Below are positions 1 through 9,546 of a stretch of DNA of 64,000 nt, one piece after another. The number at the start of each line of letters is the position of its first letter. The first letter of the stretch is position 1. The position numbers were made by a program, and so were the translations under genes. The notes beneath the pieces were generated by a model, which had not been told where the DNA came from, did no database searches, and saw only the letters and a program-made list of their open reading frames with translations. Source of the DNA: Microbulbifer sp. THAF38 (GTDB lineage: Bacteria; Pseudomonadota; Gammaproteobacteria; Pseudomonadales; Cellvibrionaceae). The stretch is taken from positions 3,297,001 through 3,361,000 of the forward strand of contig NZ_CP045369.1 of assembly GCF_009363535.1 (NCBI RefSeq), given 5' to 3'.

Positions 1-919
1 CCAAGCGCACTTCCACTTGCGCATCGGCACTCGCTCTCTCTATCTGCCCCAAGGCTTCCTGTAAGGTCACGGATTCCGGCGCCATACCAGCTTGTCGCAA
101 AATCCAGTTCCGCAATAGATTTTTGCGTCGCGCAAGACTCAAATCACTAAATGCCGATATGAGGAGGCTCTCCCCAAACCTTTCTTTCCTGATATCACAG
201 GCCTGCAAGTCAGCAAGTGCCAACTCCTCCAGCAGTAACGCCGACTCCCTAAGATTATCTGCGGCACGCTGAATGCTCTGCCGCGCCGGCCAACGTGCGG
301 ATAACAGAGGCATGACCTTTCGGCGCAAGTAGTTACGCTCAAAAGTCTCATCGGCATTGCTCTCATCCTCAATCCACCTGAGCCCATGTTCAAGCGCCCA
401 TGCTTCCAGCTCACTGCGCCCGACTGACAACAAAGGGCGAAGTAAGGATTTACCCTCACCCAAGGGCCGACTCTCCGCCATACCCGAAAGCCCAAGGGCG
501 CCCGCTCCACGCATTAGCCTATATAGAAAGGTTTCCGCCTGGTCATCCCCGTGGTGGCCGAGCAACATTTGATCACCGGAGGACATCACCGAATCAAAAG
601 CCTTGTAGCGAGCCTTGCGTGCACCCTGCTCCACCCCTCCATCGCTTCTATCAACTTGCATACGCACCGCAATGAAAGGCACCTGCAGCTCGCGGGCAAA
701 GACTTCGCAATGGCGAAGCCAGCCGTCGGCATTACTACTGAGGCCGTGGTGCACATGCACTGCCCTAACGGGGATACCATTCTGATTGAGAAGGTGCAGC
801 AAAACAGTGGAATCCAAACCACCAGAAAACCCTACCCACAGCTGCCCCTTTGCCGGGTGACGCTGCATCGCGGACTTTATAAGTTGCGGAAGAAAATTTG
901 CTGCGGATTTGGAGATCAC
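1..919 (-). CDS. tilS: tRNA(Ile)-lysidine synthase TilS, 3' end off the window
   Basis: TilS is an ATP-dependent ligase that attaches lysine to C34 of the AUA-reading tRNA-Ile, making lysidine in the cytoplasm. The reverse frame is open from 919 to the left edge. The PP-loop motif SGGLDST lies about 30 residues in, followed by HVHHGLS and later GHHGDDQAET, all typical of the N-type ATP pyrophosphatase core. A TAG stop lies two codons upstream of a GTG at 919. The next in-frame ATG is at 868 and would leave a shorter leader before the PP-loop, so either start is possible. The C-terminal tRNA-binding domains are partly outside the window. In many gammaproteobacteria tilS directly follows accA; here about 8.6 kb separates them. 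Confidence 0.9.
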   Translation of the reverse strand, partial: MISKSAANFLPQLIKSAMQRHPAKGQLWVGFSGGLDSTVLLHLLNQNGIPVRAVHVHHGLSSNADGWLRHCEVFARELQVPFIAVRMQVDRSDGGVEQGARKARYKAFDSVMSSGDQMLLGHHGDDQAETFLYRLMRGAGALGLSGMAESRPLGEGKSLLRPLLSVGRSELEAWALEHGLRWIEDESNADETFERNYLRRKVMPLLSARWPARQSIQRAADNLRESALLLEELALADLQACDIRKERFGESLLISAFSDLSLARRKNLLRNWILRQAGMAPESVTLQEALGQIERASADAQVEVRL

Positions 920-1168
920 TGCCTATACCCTGGAACTGAGATCGACACAGTATACCGGTGCTGGGAACTGGCGTTGATGAACTGTTAAGTGGGAAGCAGA
1001 ATATTGAAGGGCTGTGGCTTGCCAGCAAGCTATCAGATAGGTATCTGATAGCACCTGCGATGCTGGAGTTTTAACCTCCAGGATTGAGTCCCTAAGAGAT
1101 GCGGCCCAGGCCCCAATGCTGGCTGGCCTGGGCACTTCATGAATAAAAGTCGCTAGGAATGAAAGTGA

Positions 1169-3748
1169 CTAGCCGTCACAGCGAATATCGGCAGACACTG
1201 CGGCATCGGGCACCAATCGTACATTGGCTACGGCTATCGCTGCGGCACCCTCACTCTCCAAGCGGAACGCACTGAAAACCTTGCTAAAGTCAGCACCAGC
1301 TTTGGCAAAGCATTGCAGGTCTACCGAGAGACGGGTCCAATCATTCAGAGGCATACTTTTCAGGGTGGACTGCAGTGGCACCCTGGCAATACAGCCCTCT
1401 CCACAGGTCACTGCAGCTTGTAACGGCTTACGCAGTTCCTGATCAATGCGAATATTCAGACTCAGAGCTGAACCCTCCTCCAAATAAACGCCCAAGTTCT
1501 GCATATACTCCGCAGACAACTGCACGGCACCAGGGCGCAGGCCCTTCCATTCGAATAAACGCGCATCTTCCTGAGACGACATATCAATCGAAGTTACAAC
1601 GATATTGTTATCCTCACCACTGGCTGCACGGTTGCCATTCACTGGAACTACCTCGGCTCCGTCCTCGGCAATATTCAATACCCAGGGAGCGCGCGGACGG
1701 GAGACCAATAACCAGGCATCCTCCAGTCCACCCACAGCCATATTTTCGCTGGTCTCCGGCAAATCGTTGCTGACCAGTGACTCCTCACTCGCACTCAAGC
1801 CGTAACCCAAGGCAAATAGGGGATCGTAGTGCTCGTGGTATGGATTCAAAACCGTTTGATTGGTGTACATCGGCCAGCTAAAGGGCAATTTCCCAATGAA
1901 GTCGTAGCGAATCTCGCCTTTGGCATCTCGGAATAACACATCGGCCACACCGGCACCCTCAGAGCCCGGCAGCCAGGCAGCCACGAAAGCATCCGATGCA
2001 TTCAGTTCACTATTCACCCAGAGCGGGCGACCAGATAGGAAAACACTGACAACCGGAATACCCTGATCGCGCAATTTCTTCAACAGTGCCAGATCTTTCT
2101 TGTTGCCCCGCTGATACTCAAGGTTGGTGATATCCCCATGCCATTCCGCATAGGGCTCCTCACCATAAATGGCGATAGCCACCTGGGGTGCCTTGCCATT
2201 GGCAAAGCTGGCATGGTTAAAGCTTCCATCCTCACTCAGTATGGCTTCACCACCCGCTCCCTTTACCGCTGCAACAATGCCTTCAAAGATAGAAGTGGCA
2301 CCGGGAAAATCTTCACGGGTATTACCAGTGCCCTGCCAGGATATTGTCCAACCACCACTTTGCTTGGAGAGGTTGTCGGCCCCATCGCCGACGACTAGAA
2401 CATTCTGCTTCGCGGCCAGCGGCAACAATTGATCATTGTTTTTCATGAGCACCAAAGACTTGCGCACCGCCTCTCTGGCGATCGCGCGGTGCTCGGCATT
2501 ACCGAGAATACCAGCCTTGCCCGCCAAAGGCATGTTGCGCTCGAACAGACCCGCGCGAAGCTTCACTCGCAGTATGCGGCGCACCGCATCATCCAAACGC
2601 TCAGTAGGGATTTCACCGCTCTTCGCCTGTGCCAAGGTATTGTTGTAGAGGGCCTTCCAATCCGCAGGCACCATAAACATGTCCAAACCGGCGTTAATTG
2701 CGGCAGCACAGCTTTCCAGGGTGCAACCCGGCACGAAACTGTGGCCATTCCAGTCCCCGACTACAAATCCATCGAAACCCAAACGCTCCTTCAAAACATC
2801 TGTGAGCAAGTATTTATGGCCGTGCAGCTTCTCACCATTCCAACTATTAAAAGAAGCCATTACCGTTTGCACACCAGCGGGCAAAGCGGTCAGGTAACCA
2901 GCCGCATGCACTTCTGCCAGTTCCTTTTCAGGCACAGCGTTATCCCCGCGGTCGATTCCGCGTGCAGTTCCACCGTCACCGACAAAATGCTTAGCCGTGG
3001 CCACCAGGTTTTCCCCGCGCAGGAAACCGGCATCACCCTTGGCCCCCTGCAAGCCTTTCACCATGGCTTCCGCATAGTCAGCCACCACGGCCGGATCTTC
3101 AGAGTAACTTTCGTAAGTGCGCCCCCATCGGTCATCCCGCACTACCGCCACAGTGGGAGCAAAGGTCCAGTCGATACCGGTAACAGCGACCTCTCGGGCG
3201 GTCGCGCGACCAATACGCTCGATCAGCTCGGCATCCCTCGCCGCCCCGAGGCCAATATTGTGGGGAAAAAGGGTCGCCCCAATAACGTTATTGTGGCCGT
3301 GTACCGCATCGGAGCCCCAAATCAGAGGAATGGCAACACCACCATCGGAAGTGTCCATGGAAGCCTTGAAAAAGGCATCGGAAAGCGCCAGCCAATCTTG
3401 AGGCGTGGCAAACTTATCGTTGTTTGGAAAGGCACCACCACCGTTTAGCACAGAGCCCAGGTGATATTTCTTAACATCTTCAGGGGTGACGTGGCGGATC
3501 TCCGCCTGAATCATTTGCCCCACCTTCTCTTCCAGAGACATGCGCGACATAATCTCGGAAATACGTGCTTCCAGCTTTTCGCTGCGTGGAAACGCGGGCT
3601 CGAGTAGCGGCCAGTTTTCCAGGCTACCGCCACTGCTTATCTGGGAGTTATCCTCTTTTGCCGGAACTTCTTCCCCCTGCGGCTGACAGCCAACAAGTGC
3701 CGAGACACAGAGCATTAAGCTCAGTGAAAATCGTTTTTTATATTTCAC
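1169..3748 (-). CDS. GH3 exo-beta-glucosidase lipoprotein (ExoP type)
   Basis: This is a glycoside hydrolase family 3 enzyme expected to release glucose from the non-reducing end of beta-glucans. The GTG at 3748 is preferred because GGGAG lies just upstream. A further in-frame GTG at 3772 has no such site. From 3748 the protein starts with KYKKRF, a hydrophobic segment and a lipobox (ALVGC, Cys about 21), so it should be a lipoprotein. The (alpha/beta)8 barrel carries KHFVGDGGT and the nucleophile Asp in FDGFVVGDW (about residue 332). A second alpha/beta sandwich domain follows. The last ~200 residues look like the ExoP galactose-binding-like domain. It lies near two glucose/galactose-type permeases and a two-component system, which suggests one sugar-uptake module. 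Substrate (cello-, lamino- or mixed-linked glucan) cannot be told from sequence. Confidence 0.9.
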   Translation of the reverse strand: MKYKKRFSLSLMLCVSALVGCQPQGEEVPAKEDNSQISSGGSLENWPLLEPAFPRSEKLEARISEIMSRMSLEEKVGQMIQAEIRHVTPEDVKKYHLGSVLNGGGAFPNNDKFATPQDWLALSDAFFKASMDTSDGGVAIPLIWGSDAVHGHNNVIGATLFPHNIGLGAARDAELIERIGRATAREVAVTGIDWTFAPTVAVVRDDRWGRTYESYSEDPAVVADYAEAMVKGLQGAKGDAGFLRGENLVATAKHFVGDGGTARGIDRGDNAVPEKELAEVHAAGYLTALPAGVQTVMASFNSWNGEKLHGHKYLLTDVLKERLGFDGFVVGDWNGHSFVPGCTLESCAAAINAGLDMFMVPADWKALYNNTLAQAKSGEIPTERLDDAVRRILRVKLRAGLFERNMPLAGKAGILGNAEHRAIAREAVRKSLVLMKNNDQLLPLAAKQNVLVVGDGADNLSKQSGGWTISWQGTGNTREDFPGATSIFEGIVAAVKGAGGEAILSEDGSFNHASFANGKAPQVAIAIYGEEPYAEWHGDITNLEYQRGNKKDLALLKKLRDQGIPVVSVFLSGRPLWVNSELNASDAFVAAWLPGSEGAGVADVLFRDAKGEIRYDFIGKLPFSWPMYTNQTVLNPYHEHYDPLFALGYGLSASEESLVSNDLPETSENMAVGGLEDAWLLVSRPRAPWVLNIAEDGAEVVPVNGNRAASGEDNNIVVTSIDMSSQEDARLFEWKGLRPGAVQLSAEYMQNLGVYLEEGSALSLNIRIDQELRKPLQAAVTCGEGCIARVPLQSTLKSMPLNDWTRLSVDLQCFAKAGADFSKVFSAFRLESEGAAAIAVANVRLVPDAAVSADIRCDG

Positions 3749-4052
3749 GGATAACTCCCAAAGTTTTCCCACGCTTGCCCTTCTGCCCTACCAATTCCAT
3801 CGCTACCAGAATGAGTAACACAGATATTATTATTTCAGTGTAAACCCCCAAATTCCTATCACAGCCAATAAGGCCTCGATTGGATTTCAGGTATTCCACG
3901 CAACGGTATCAACGGAGCAAAGTGCAATACTTGCCGAGGAGCGCCAATAGAAATCCGATGGATTGGGCCAAATCACAGACAAGGCGGAAAACATTTTCTA
4001 GCCGGACTACTTAAAAAATAGCCTGGTGCAAAGTTTCAACTGCCATTGTCCA
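3749..4052. other. intergenic, nothing recognised
   Basis: About 300 bases lie between the GH3 gene and the first permease, both on the minus strand. It presumably holds the GH3 promoter. I see no convincing hairpin, operator or small gene. Confidence 0.5.
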
Positions 4053-5402
4053 CTACTCCATCGCAGCGCCACGCAGAGTCGGAGAAAAAGCACCGTAATA
4101 AGCGATATAGCAGTAGCACAGCAGCGGTACTAAAAAAGAAAGCTGGATACCCGCTTCATCGGCGAGCACTCCCTGAAGCAATGGAATAACCGCACCGCCA
4201 ACAATGGCCATGCACAGAACACCGCTGCCCTGACTGGTGTACTGACCCAAACCTCGCAGCGCCAGGCTGAATATGGTTGGAAACATAATGGAGTTGCAAA
4301 CCCCCACAGCGACAATCGACCATACAGCCAGGTAACCAGAGGAGAGCATCGCCACCCCGATAAGCACTACGGAACCCAGCGAACACACCGCCAGTGTTTT
4401 TCCCGCAGAGACATAGCGCAGTAATAAAGCCCCGGCAAAGCGGCCTACCATGGCGCCACCCCAGTAGTAGGAAACATACTTTGCCGCCTCAAATAACTGC
4501 ATTTCAGCAACAGAGGATTCACTAAAAAAACTAACCAGAAAACTTCCTATAGCTACCTCGGCGCCTACATAGGCAAAAATACCAATTGCCCCCAGCGTCA
4601 ACCTGGGAAAGCGCCAGATGGAAAAAGTCTCACTGCGGGATGGGCTTATACTGTGAAACGGGCTTGTACGGTGAGAAAGGCGGTGTTCGGGGATCGCTGG
4701 CAGGCGAATCCAGGAGAAAAAAGCCACCATCATCAACAGCACTACCGCCAACCAGAAATAGGGCTTTTCCACCAGGGCTGCCTCCCTAGCGCGAAATTCA
4801 TCGACACTAGTGGCCGTATCGGGATCTGCGCCCATTGAAATCGCGGCAAAAAAAACGGCACCACCGGCAACCGGCGCCAAGGTAGTGCCCAGAGAGTTAA
4901 ATGCCTGGGTCAGGTTTAAACGACTTGGAGCTGTTTTGGCACTGCCCAAAGCGATAACGTAGGGATTTGCCGATACTTGCAATACTGTAATTCCGGAAGC
5001 CAGTACAAAAAGCCCCAATAGAAACACTTCATAGATTTGCAGGCGTGCCGCAGGAATAAAAACCAGGCAACCGGCACAAGCCACCAATAATCCAAAGACC
5101 AGCCCCAACTGGTAGCCAACTCTACGCAATAGCAACCCAGCAGGAACAGAAACCAGAAAATAGGCCGCAAAAAAGTAAAACTGTACCAGGACAGCGCGGG
5201 TATAACTCAGCTCAAAAACATTTTTAAGGTGTGGCACCAGAACATCATTCAGCCCGGTAATAAAACCCCACAGAAGGAAAAGAGAAGTCAACGCTGCAAG
5301 ATTTAAATACCCTGGAGAGCGCCCCTCTTGGGCCTGGGCATCTGAATCACAAACAGCCATTTCGTTCGAGTGAAGACTCGACTCGGGCAACATCTGGCGC
5401 AT
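4053..5402 (-). CDS. FHS-family MFS sugar permease (GluP-like), copy 1
   Basis: An inner-membrane proton-coupled sugar symporter of the fucose/galactose/glucose (FHS) branch of the MFS. The N-terminal stretch LFLLWGFITGLNDVLVPHLK is the FHS signature. [14 protein letters not shown] and the later [11 protein letters not shown] are also typical, and about twelve hydrophobic segments are visible. An in-frame TTG at 5426 is possible, but the ATG at 5402 has GGGGAT about 8 bases upstream and is chosen. A further ATG (MAVCDSD, about codon 15 from here) is another option. It is clearly paralogous to the permease at 7942-9201. It is divergent from the LytS-type kinase gene, with an intergenic region of about 290 bases that probably holds both promoters. 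Glucose liberated by the adjacent GH3 enzyme is the likely substrate; this is inferred from context. Confidence 0.85.
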   Translation of the reverse strand: MRQMLPESSLHSNEMAVCDSDAQAQEGRSPGYLNLAALTSLFLLWGFITGLNDVLVPHLKNVFELSYTRAVLVQFYFFAAYFLVSVPAGLLLRRVGYQLGLVFGLLVACAGCLVFIPAARLQIYEVFLLGLFVLASGITVLQVSANPYVIALGSAKTAPSRLNLTQAFNSLGTTLAPVAGGAVFFAAISMGADPDTATSVDEFRAREAALVEKPYFWLAVVLLMMVAFFSWIRLPAIPEHRLSHRTSPFHSISPSRSETFSIWRFPRLTLGAIGIFAYVGAEVAIGSFLVSFFSESSVAEMQLFEAAKYVSYYWGGAMVGRFAGALLLRYVSAGKTLAVCSLGSVVLIGVAMLSSGYLAVWSIVAVGVCNSIMFPTIFSLALRGLGQYTSQGSGVLCMAIVGGAVIPLLQGVLADEAGIQLSFLVPLLCYCYIAYYGAFSPTLRGAAME

Positions 5403-5695
5403 TGGAAACCGATCCCCAAATTTCAAACTCGTTTCTCGGCGATTATACTGTTCTTCCTAAACGCTTTTGAGTCGCCAGTGGAAAATTAAGGACAAAATGT
5501 GCAAATTTTTAAAGCCCTTAATTAAAAACACTTTCACTCAATGAAGGTTGTCATATGGGTCCAGATTGCCGAAAGTAACTTGACTAATCACCCCGGAAAG
5601 CGACAAAAAGGACCAAATAAGGGCTAAGCTGGAATCCCGGCGCACAGGCCCACTGGCGGGCTCCGGTAAGCCAAGGTAATATCTTCCGGATAATA

Positions 5696-6928
5696 ATGAA
5701 CGCGATGATGAGCGTCTATCCCGTCATTTTCACAAAATTAAATATACGGGACATCATGCAGTACTCTACCCGTCAATACTGGAATGCAACTGCGGAAATT
5801 CCTTCGACCCGCTGGTTTTGGAAATTACAGCTGGTCAGCTGGATTGGCATTTTGTTGGTGACATTCCTCTCCCTGACTCTCTGGCATTCACCCACTGAGT
5901 GGCCGCGCTTCGAGCCGGCAAATACTATTTTCCAATGTGCTGTGGCTTTTGTTCTCTCGGTATTCCTGAGACCCATTTTTGATATCGCCTGGTACTCTGA
6001 ACTGGCCGTTCGCACAGTTATTTATCTACTCGCCGTTGCGGTGATTTCCGGCATCTGGACCCTGGTGCGCATGGAGGCCTATATCCGCCTGAGCGGGGAA
6101 CACTCCATCTGGTCTGAATTCGGCGGCTGGTATTATGCCTCCCTCTTTGTCTTTCTCTTCTGGAGTGCACTCTACTGCGGGGTTAAATACCACATACTGC
6201 TTCAGGGTGAGCACAAGAAAATGCTTGAGGTAGCTGCAGTCAACGAGCGCGAGCAGCTGCGCAGGCTCCAGGCAGAGGCTATCGCCAATGAGGCCCAGCT
6301 TAAAATGCTGCGTTATCAGCTCAACCCACATTTTTTGTTTAATACACTGAATTCCATCAACGCCCTGATTCGCTTTCAACAGGCCGATGAAGCACGCGAA
6401 ATGGTGGTACGCCTCAGCGATTTTTTACGCCTCTCCCTTAAGGAGAGCCCCATGCAAAAAGTAGAGCTCGAGCGGGAAGTGCAAGCGGTACTGCTCTATC
6501 TGGATATTGAGAAAACCCGTTTTGCCGACCGCCTGGCCGTTGACCTCAGTATCGATGAAACGGCCCGGCATGCACTGGTGCCCAGCATGTTGCTGCAGCC
6601 ACTGGTTGAGAACTCAGTTAAATATGCCATCGCTCCCAATGAACTGGGCGGCACCATTAGAATCCATGCGAAGAGTAGTGGCCAACGCCTGTTGCTGGAA
6701 GTACAGGATTCAGGCTGCTCAGAAGATTGCGCCGGCGAGAGAAATTTTCAGGCCAGCTCCACCGGTGTCGGACTTAAGAATGTACGGGAGCGGCTCTCCA
6801 GCCTATACCCACAGAATTACCGTATAGAACAACAGGAAAAACCTGATTGCGGCATGTCGATACGAATCGATATACCGCTGGAAAAATCCACGCACCCCAC
6901 CAATGAAACACAGGGAGAAGTCCAATGA
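5696..6928 (+). CDS. LytS/YehU-type sensor histidine kinase
   Basis: A membrane sensor kinase of the PF06580 class. Four or so hydrophobic segments fill residues ~40-180, followed by a short coiled coil rich in Glu/Gln/Leu. The phosphoacceptor box is QLNPHFLFNTLNSINALI, with His at about residue 212. A HATPase_c domain follows, with the N box near LLQPLVENSVKYA and glycine boxes near STGVGLKNVRERL. The ATG at 5696 is used. A second in-frame ATG at 5756 (MQYSTRQ), preceded by GGGA, could be the true start and would remove 20 residues. The stop codon overlaps the regulator start (ATGA), so the two are translationally coupled. There is no periplasmic sensor domain of size, so the signal is probably sensed in the membrane. 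Confidence 0.9.
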   Translation: MNAMMSVYPVIFTKLNIRDIMQYSTRQYWNATAEIPSTRWFWKLQLVSWIGILLVTFLSLTLWHSPTEWPRFEPANTIFQCAVAFVLSVFLRPIFDIAWYSELAVRTVIYLLAVAVISGIWTLVRMEAYIRLSGEHSIWSEFGGWYYASLFVFLFWSALYCGVKYHILLQGEHKKMLEVAAVNEREQLRRLQAEAIANEAQLKMLRYQLNPHFLFNTLNSINALIRFQQADEAREMVVRLSDFLRLSLKESPMQKVELEREVQAVLLYLDIEKTRFADRLAVDLSIDETARHALVPSMLLQPLVENSVKYAIAPNELGGTIRIHAKSSGQRLLLEVQDSGCSEDCAGERNFQASSTGVGLKNVRERLSSLYPQNYRIEQQEKPDCGMSIRIDIPLEKSTHPTNETQGEVQ

Positions 6929-7761
6929 ACAAACTCACTGTCGTGCTGGTGGACGACGAACCCCTAGCCCTGCGCCTGCTGCAAAGCATGTTTGAGGAAT
7001 TCCCGGATATAGAAATTGCCGCCTGCTGCCGCAATGGGCGTGAGGCATTGCAAGCCGTATCTGAATACAGTCCAGACCTACTGGTTCTGGATGTACAAAT
7101 GCCAGGCATGAACGGCTTTGATGTGGTCAGTCGTCTACAGGCCGATACCATACCATTGGTAATATTCGCCACTGCTTTCGACGAATATGCCCTCAAAGCT
7201 TTTGAGGTTCACGCTGTCGATTATGTTTTAAAACCCTTAGATAGCGCTCGCCTAGAAACCGCCCTTGATCGCGCACGCCAGCGCTTGCAATTGGCACATG
7301 CCGATAAAAAGGATATCCACCAGGAAGAAAAAAACCGGCTGCTGCGCTCTATTGAGGAAATGAGTTCAACCAAGGGACAAGCCTCTGAGACTCGCACTCC
7401 AGTGATCAACAATCGCCTGGCGATTAAGGATCGCGGCAGTATTACTATGGTCAATCAGCAGGATATCGAGTGGATAGATGCTGCCGGTGACTATATGTGT
7501 GTGCATGTAAAAGGGGAAACCCATGTTATGCGCAGCACCATCAAAGACCTGCAAAAACAGCTGTGCCCGGATAATTTCAAGCGTATTCACCGCTCCACCC
7601 TAGTGAATCTCAACTATATCGAACACATCAAAGTACTTACCAAAGGGGAGTACTTTCTCACCCTAACTAGCGGCGCCAAAGTTAAAGTCAGCCGTAACTA
7701 TCGCCTACCGATCAAGGAATTTCTTGAAGCCAATCGAGGCGTAGCTTCGGAAGTTTCCTGA
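6925..7761 (+). CDS. LytTR-family response regulator
   Basis: Partner of the preceding kinase, overlapping it by 4 bases. The receiver domain spans residues 1-125 with the acidic pair DDE, the phosphorylated Asp at about D56 (LVLDVQMPGMNGFD) and the conserved Lys in VDYVLKP. A charged linker (~130-165) leads to a LytTR DNA-binding domain with the diagnostic IEWIDAAGDYMCVHVKG and FKRIHRSTLVNLNYIEHI. LytTR regulators bind direct repeats at target promoters. The flanking permease genes on both sides are the natural candidates for control, an inference from synteny only. Confidence 0.92.
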   Translation: MNKLTVVLVDDEPLALRLLQSMFEEFPDIEIAACCRNGREALQAVSEYSPDLLVLDVQMPGMNGFDVVSRLQADTIPLVIFATAFDEYALKAFEVHAVDYVLKPLDSARLETALDRARQRLQLAHADKKDIHQEEKNRLLRSIEEMSSTKGQASETRTPVINNRLAIKDRGSITMVNQQDIEWIDAAGDYMCVHVKGETHVMRSTIKDLQKQLCPDNFKRIHRSTLVNLNYIEHIKVLTKGEYFLTLTSGAKVKVSRNYRLPIKEFLEANRGVASEVS

Positions 7762-7887
7762 TAAGACTACCACTTCCATTCACTCAATACTGGCAGGGAT
7801 TTGCCGGTATACCTAAAATTCTCAAACGAGAAAAACATCAGCCACATTGCCCTCTAGTTAATACAGGGTAATCATTTCTTTATAAGC

Positions 7888-7915
7888 AAAAAAAGCCGGT
7901 ATGGAAATACCGGCT
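7888..7915 (-). terminator. rho-independent terminator of permease copy 2
   Basis: Perfect 9-bp stem (AGCCGGTAT / ATACCGGCT, 7894-7902 and 7907-7915) with a GGAA loop. Read on the minus strand it is followed by seven T residues. It lies about 27 bases beyond the stop codon of the minus-strand permease. Confidence 0.85.
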
Positions 7916-7941
7916 AAACGAGCTCAGAAGAGAAGAAAAAA

Positions 7942-9201
7942 TTAAGCGCGTTTGTCTGGGCGGTGACCAATGGCACCGTAATAAAGAATGTAGAGGTAAC
8001 AGAAAATAGGCAGCACAAATGCCAACTGGATACCCACTTGGTCCGCCAATAATCCCTGCAATAACGGCACTATAGCGCCACCGACTATAGCCAAGCACAA
8101 GATACCAGAACCCTGGCTAGCCGCCTTGCCAAGTCTCGCAAGAGCTAAACTGAAAATTGTTGGGAACATAATGGAGTTACACAGCCCCACCGCCAAAACA
8201 GCATACATTGCCAGGTAGCCATTAGCCGCCACGGTAATAAGCAGAAGTAGACAGGAACCCAGGGAACAAATTGCCAGTACTTTCCCCGCGGAAATAAAGC
8301 GCATAATCAAGGCACCGGCAAAGCGCCCAACCATTGCCCCGCCCCAATAGAGAGAGATATAAAAGGCCGCCTCAGACTCTTCCAGACCTGCAATGGAGTC
8401 TTCGGCAATAAAATTCACCAGGAAACTGCCGATTGAAACTTCCGCGCCGACATAGACAAAAATCGCTACCGCTCCTAAAACGAGATGGCGATAACTCCAG
8501 GCTGAAGCTTCACCTACCTGCGATGATGTCTGTGAAGTATTACTGACAATAGATGGCAGATTCAAAAACGCAAAAACCAGGGCCAACACGGCTAGGGTAG
8601 CCGCCAGAATCAGGTAAGGCACCTCGATCACCGAGGCACTGACTGCGCCGGCGGCAACTCCCGCAGCTGGGAGAATTAATAATGCACCGAATTGTGGGGC
8701 TACGGTGGTACCTAGTGCATTAAAGCCCTGGGTCAATGTCAGGCGGCTGGGTGCCGTGCGCTCATCTCCCAAAGCGGCGACATAGGGGTTGGCCGATACC
8801 TGTAAGATAGTGATACCGGAAGCGAGAATAAACAGGGCCCCAAGGAATAACCCATAGACCTCCATACGCTCCGCGGGAATAAATAGCAGGCAACCCAGCA
8901 CCGCAATAGTGAGGCCTGTGACGATACCTTTTTGGTAACCGATTTTACTCACCAGGCTACCCGCCGGCAGGGAAACTAAAAAATAAGCCCCAAAAAAGCA
9001 GAACTGCACCAGCATTGCCTGGGCATAGTTCAGCTCAAAAATACCCTTCAGATAGGGAATCAGGATATCGTTCAAACAGGTTATAAAACCCCACATAAAA
9101 AACAGTGAGGTCAAAGCTACAAGAGCAAATTTTTGCCCCGCATGATCGCCAGCTTGCAACTGTCCAGCATCCGTTGCCGTATTACTTTGCAAAATCGCCA
9201 T
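7942..9201 (-). CDS. FHS-family MFS sugar permease (GluP-like), copy 2
   Basis: Second FHS-branch major facilitator of the module, with the same signatures as copy 1 ([21 protein letters not shown] region, [36 protein letters not shown]). The ATG at 9201 ([11 protein letters not shown]) is chosen. In-frame codons upstream to 9255 add a charged, non-conserved leader. CTGGAA lies about 10 bases before the ATG. About twelve membrane segments are visible. It is convergent with the LytTR regulator gene. Divergence between the two permeases is large enough to suggest different sugar specificity rather than recent duplication. The exact substrate (glucose, galactose, fucose or N-acetylglucosamine) is not deducible. 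Confidence 0.85.
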   Translation of the reverse strand: MAILQSNTATDAGQLQAGDHAGQKFALVALTSLFFMWGFITCLNDILIPYLKGIFELNYAQAMLVQFCFFGAYFLVSLPAGSLVSKIGYQKGIVTGLTIAVLGCLLFIPAERMEVYGLFLGALFILASGITILQVSANPYVAALGDERTAPSRLTLTQGFNALGTTVAPQFGALLILPAAGVAAGAVSASVIEVPYLILAATLAVLALVFAFLNLPSIVSNTSQTSSQVGEASAWSYRHLVLGAVAIFVYVGAEVSIGSFLVNFIAEDSIAGLEESEAAFYISLYWGGAMVGRFAGALIMRFISAGKVLAICSLGSCLLLLITVAANGYLAMYAVLAVGLCNSIMFPTIFSLALARLGKAASQGSGILCLAIVGGAIVPLLQGLLADQVGIQLAFVLPIFCYLYILYYGAIGHRPDKRA

Positions 9202-9546
9202 ATTTATTTTCCAGAAACTTCTGCTGTGGCTATACCGTAAACGGCAAGCCAGCACCTAAACACTTGTTATTCTTTTTACTTTCTACCATGGGGGCACAGA
9301 GGCCTTGCAGCGGTTTTCGATAAGGGGGGTCAAAAATGGGGGCAATAGGGCACTACGCAAAGTGTCTTTGATGCGTTCAAGTAGCGAAGCGAATCAATAA
9401 TAAGAGGCGAATGGCCGGTCTGATATAAAGGGATACCGTCAAACAGACAGCTTGAATCGAATAACAAGAGGCAGGGCTCCCAGGAGGGCAAACCAGGAGC
9501 GAAGAAAGGGACAGCTCGGTGATAGGGAGCTATCCCTCGGAGAATA
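9202..9546. other. intergenic between permease copy 2 and accA
   Basis: About 345 bases without a credible gene. It should contain the permease promoter (minus strand) and accA's 3' end region. A weak hairpin (GATAG/CTATC near 9520-9535) is the only structure seen. Confidence 0.4.
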
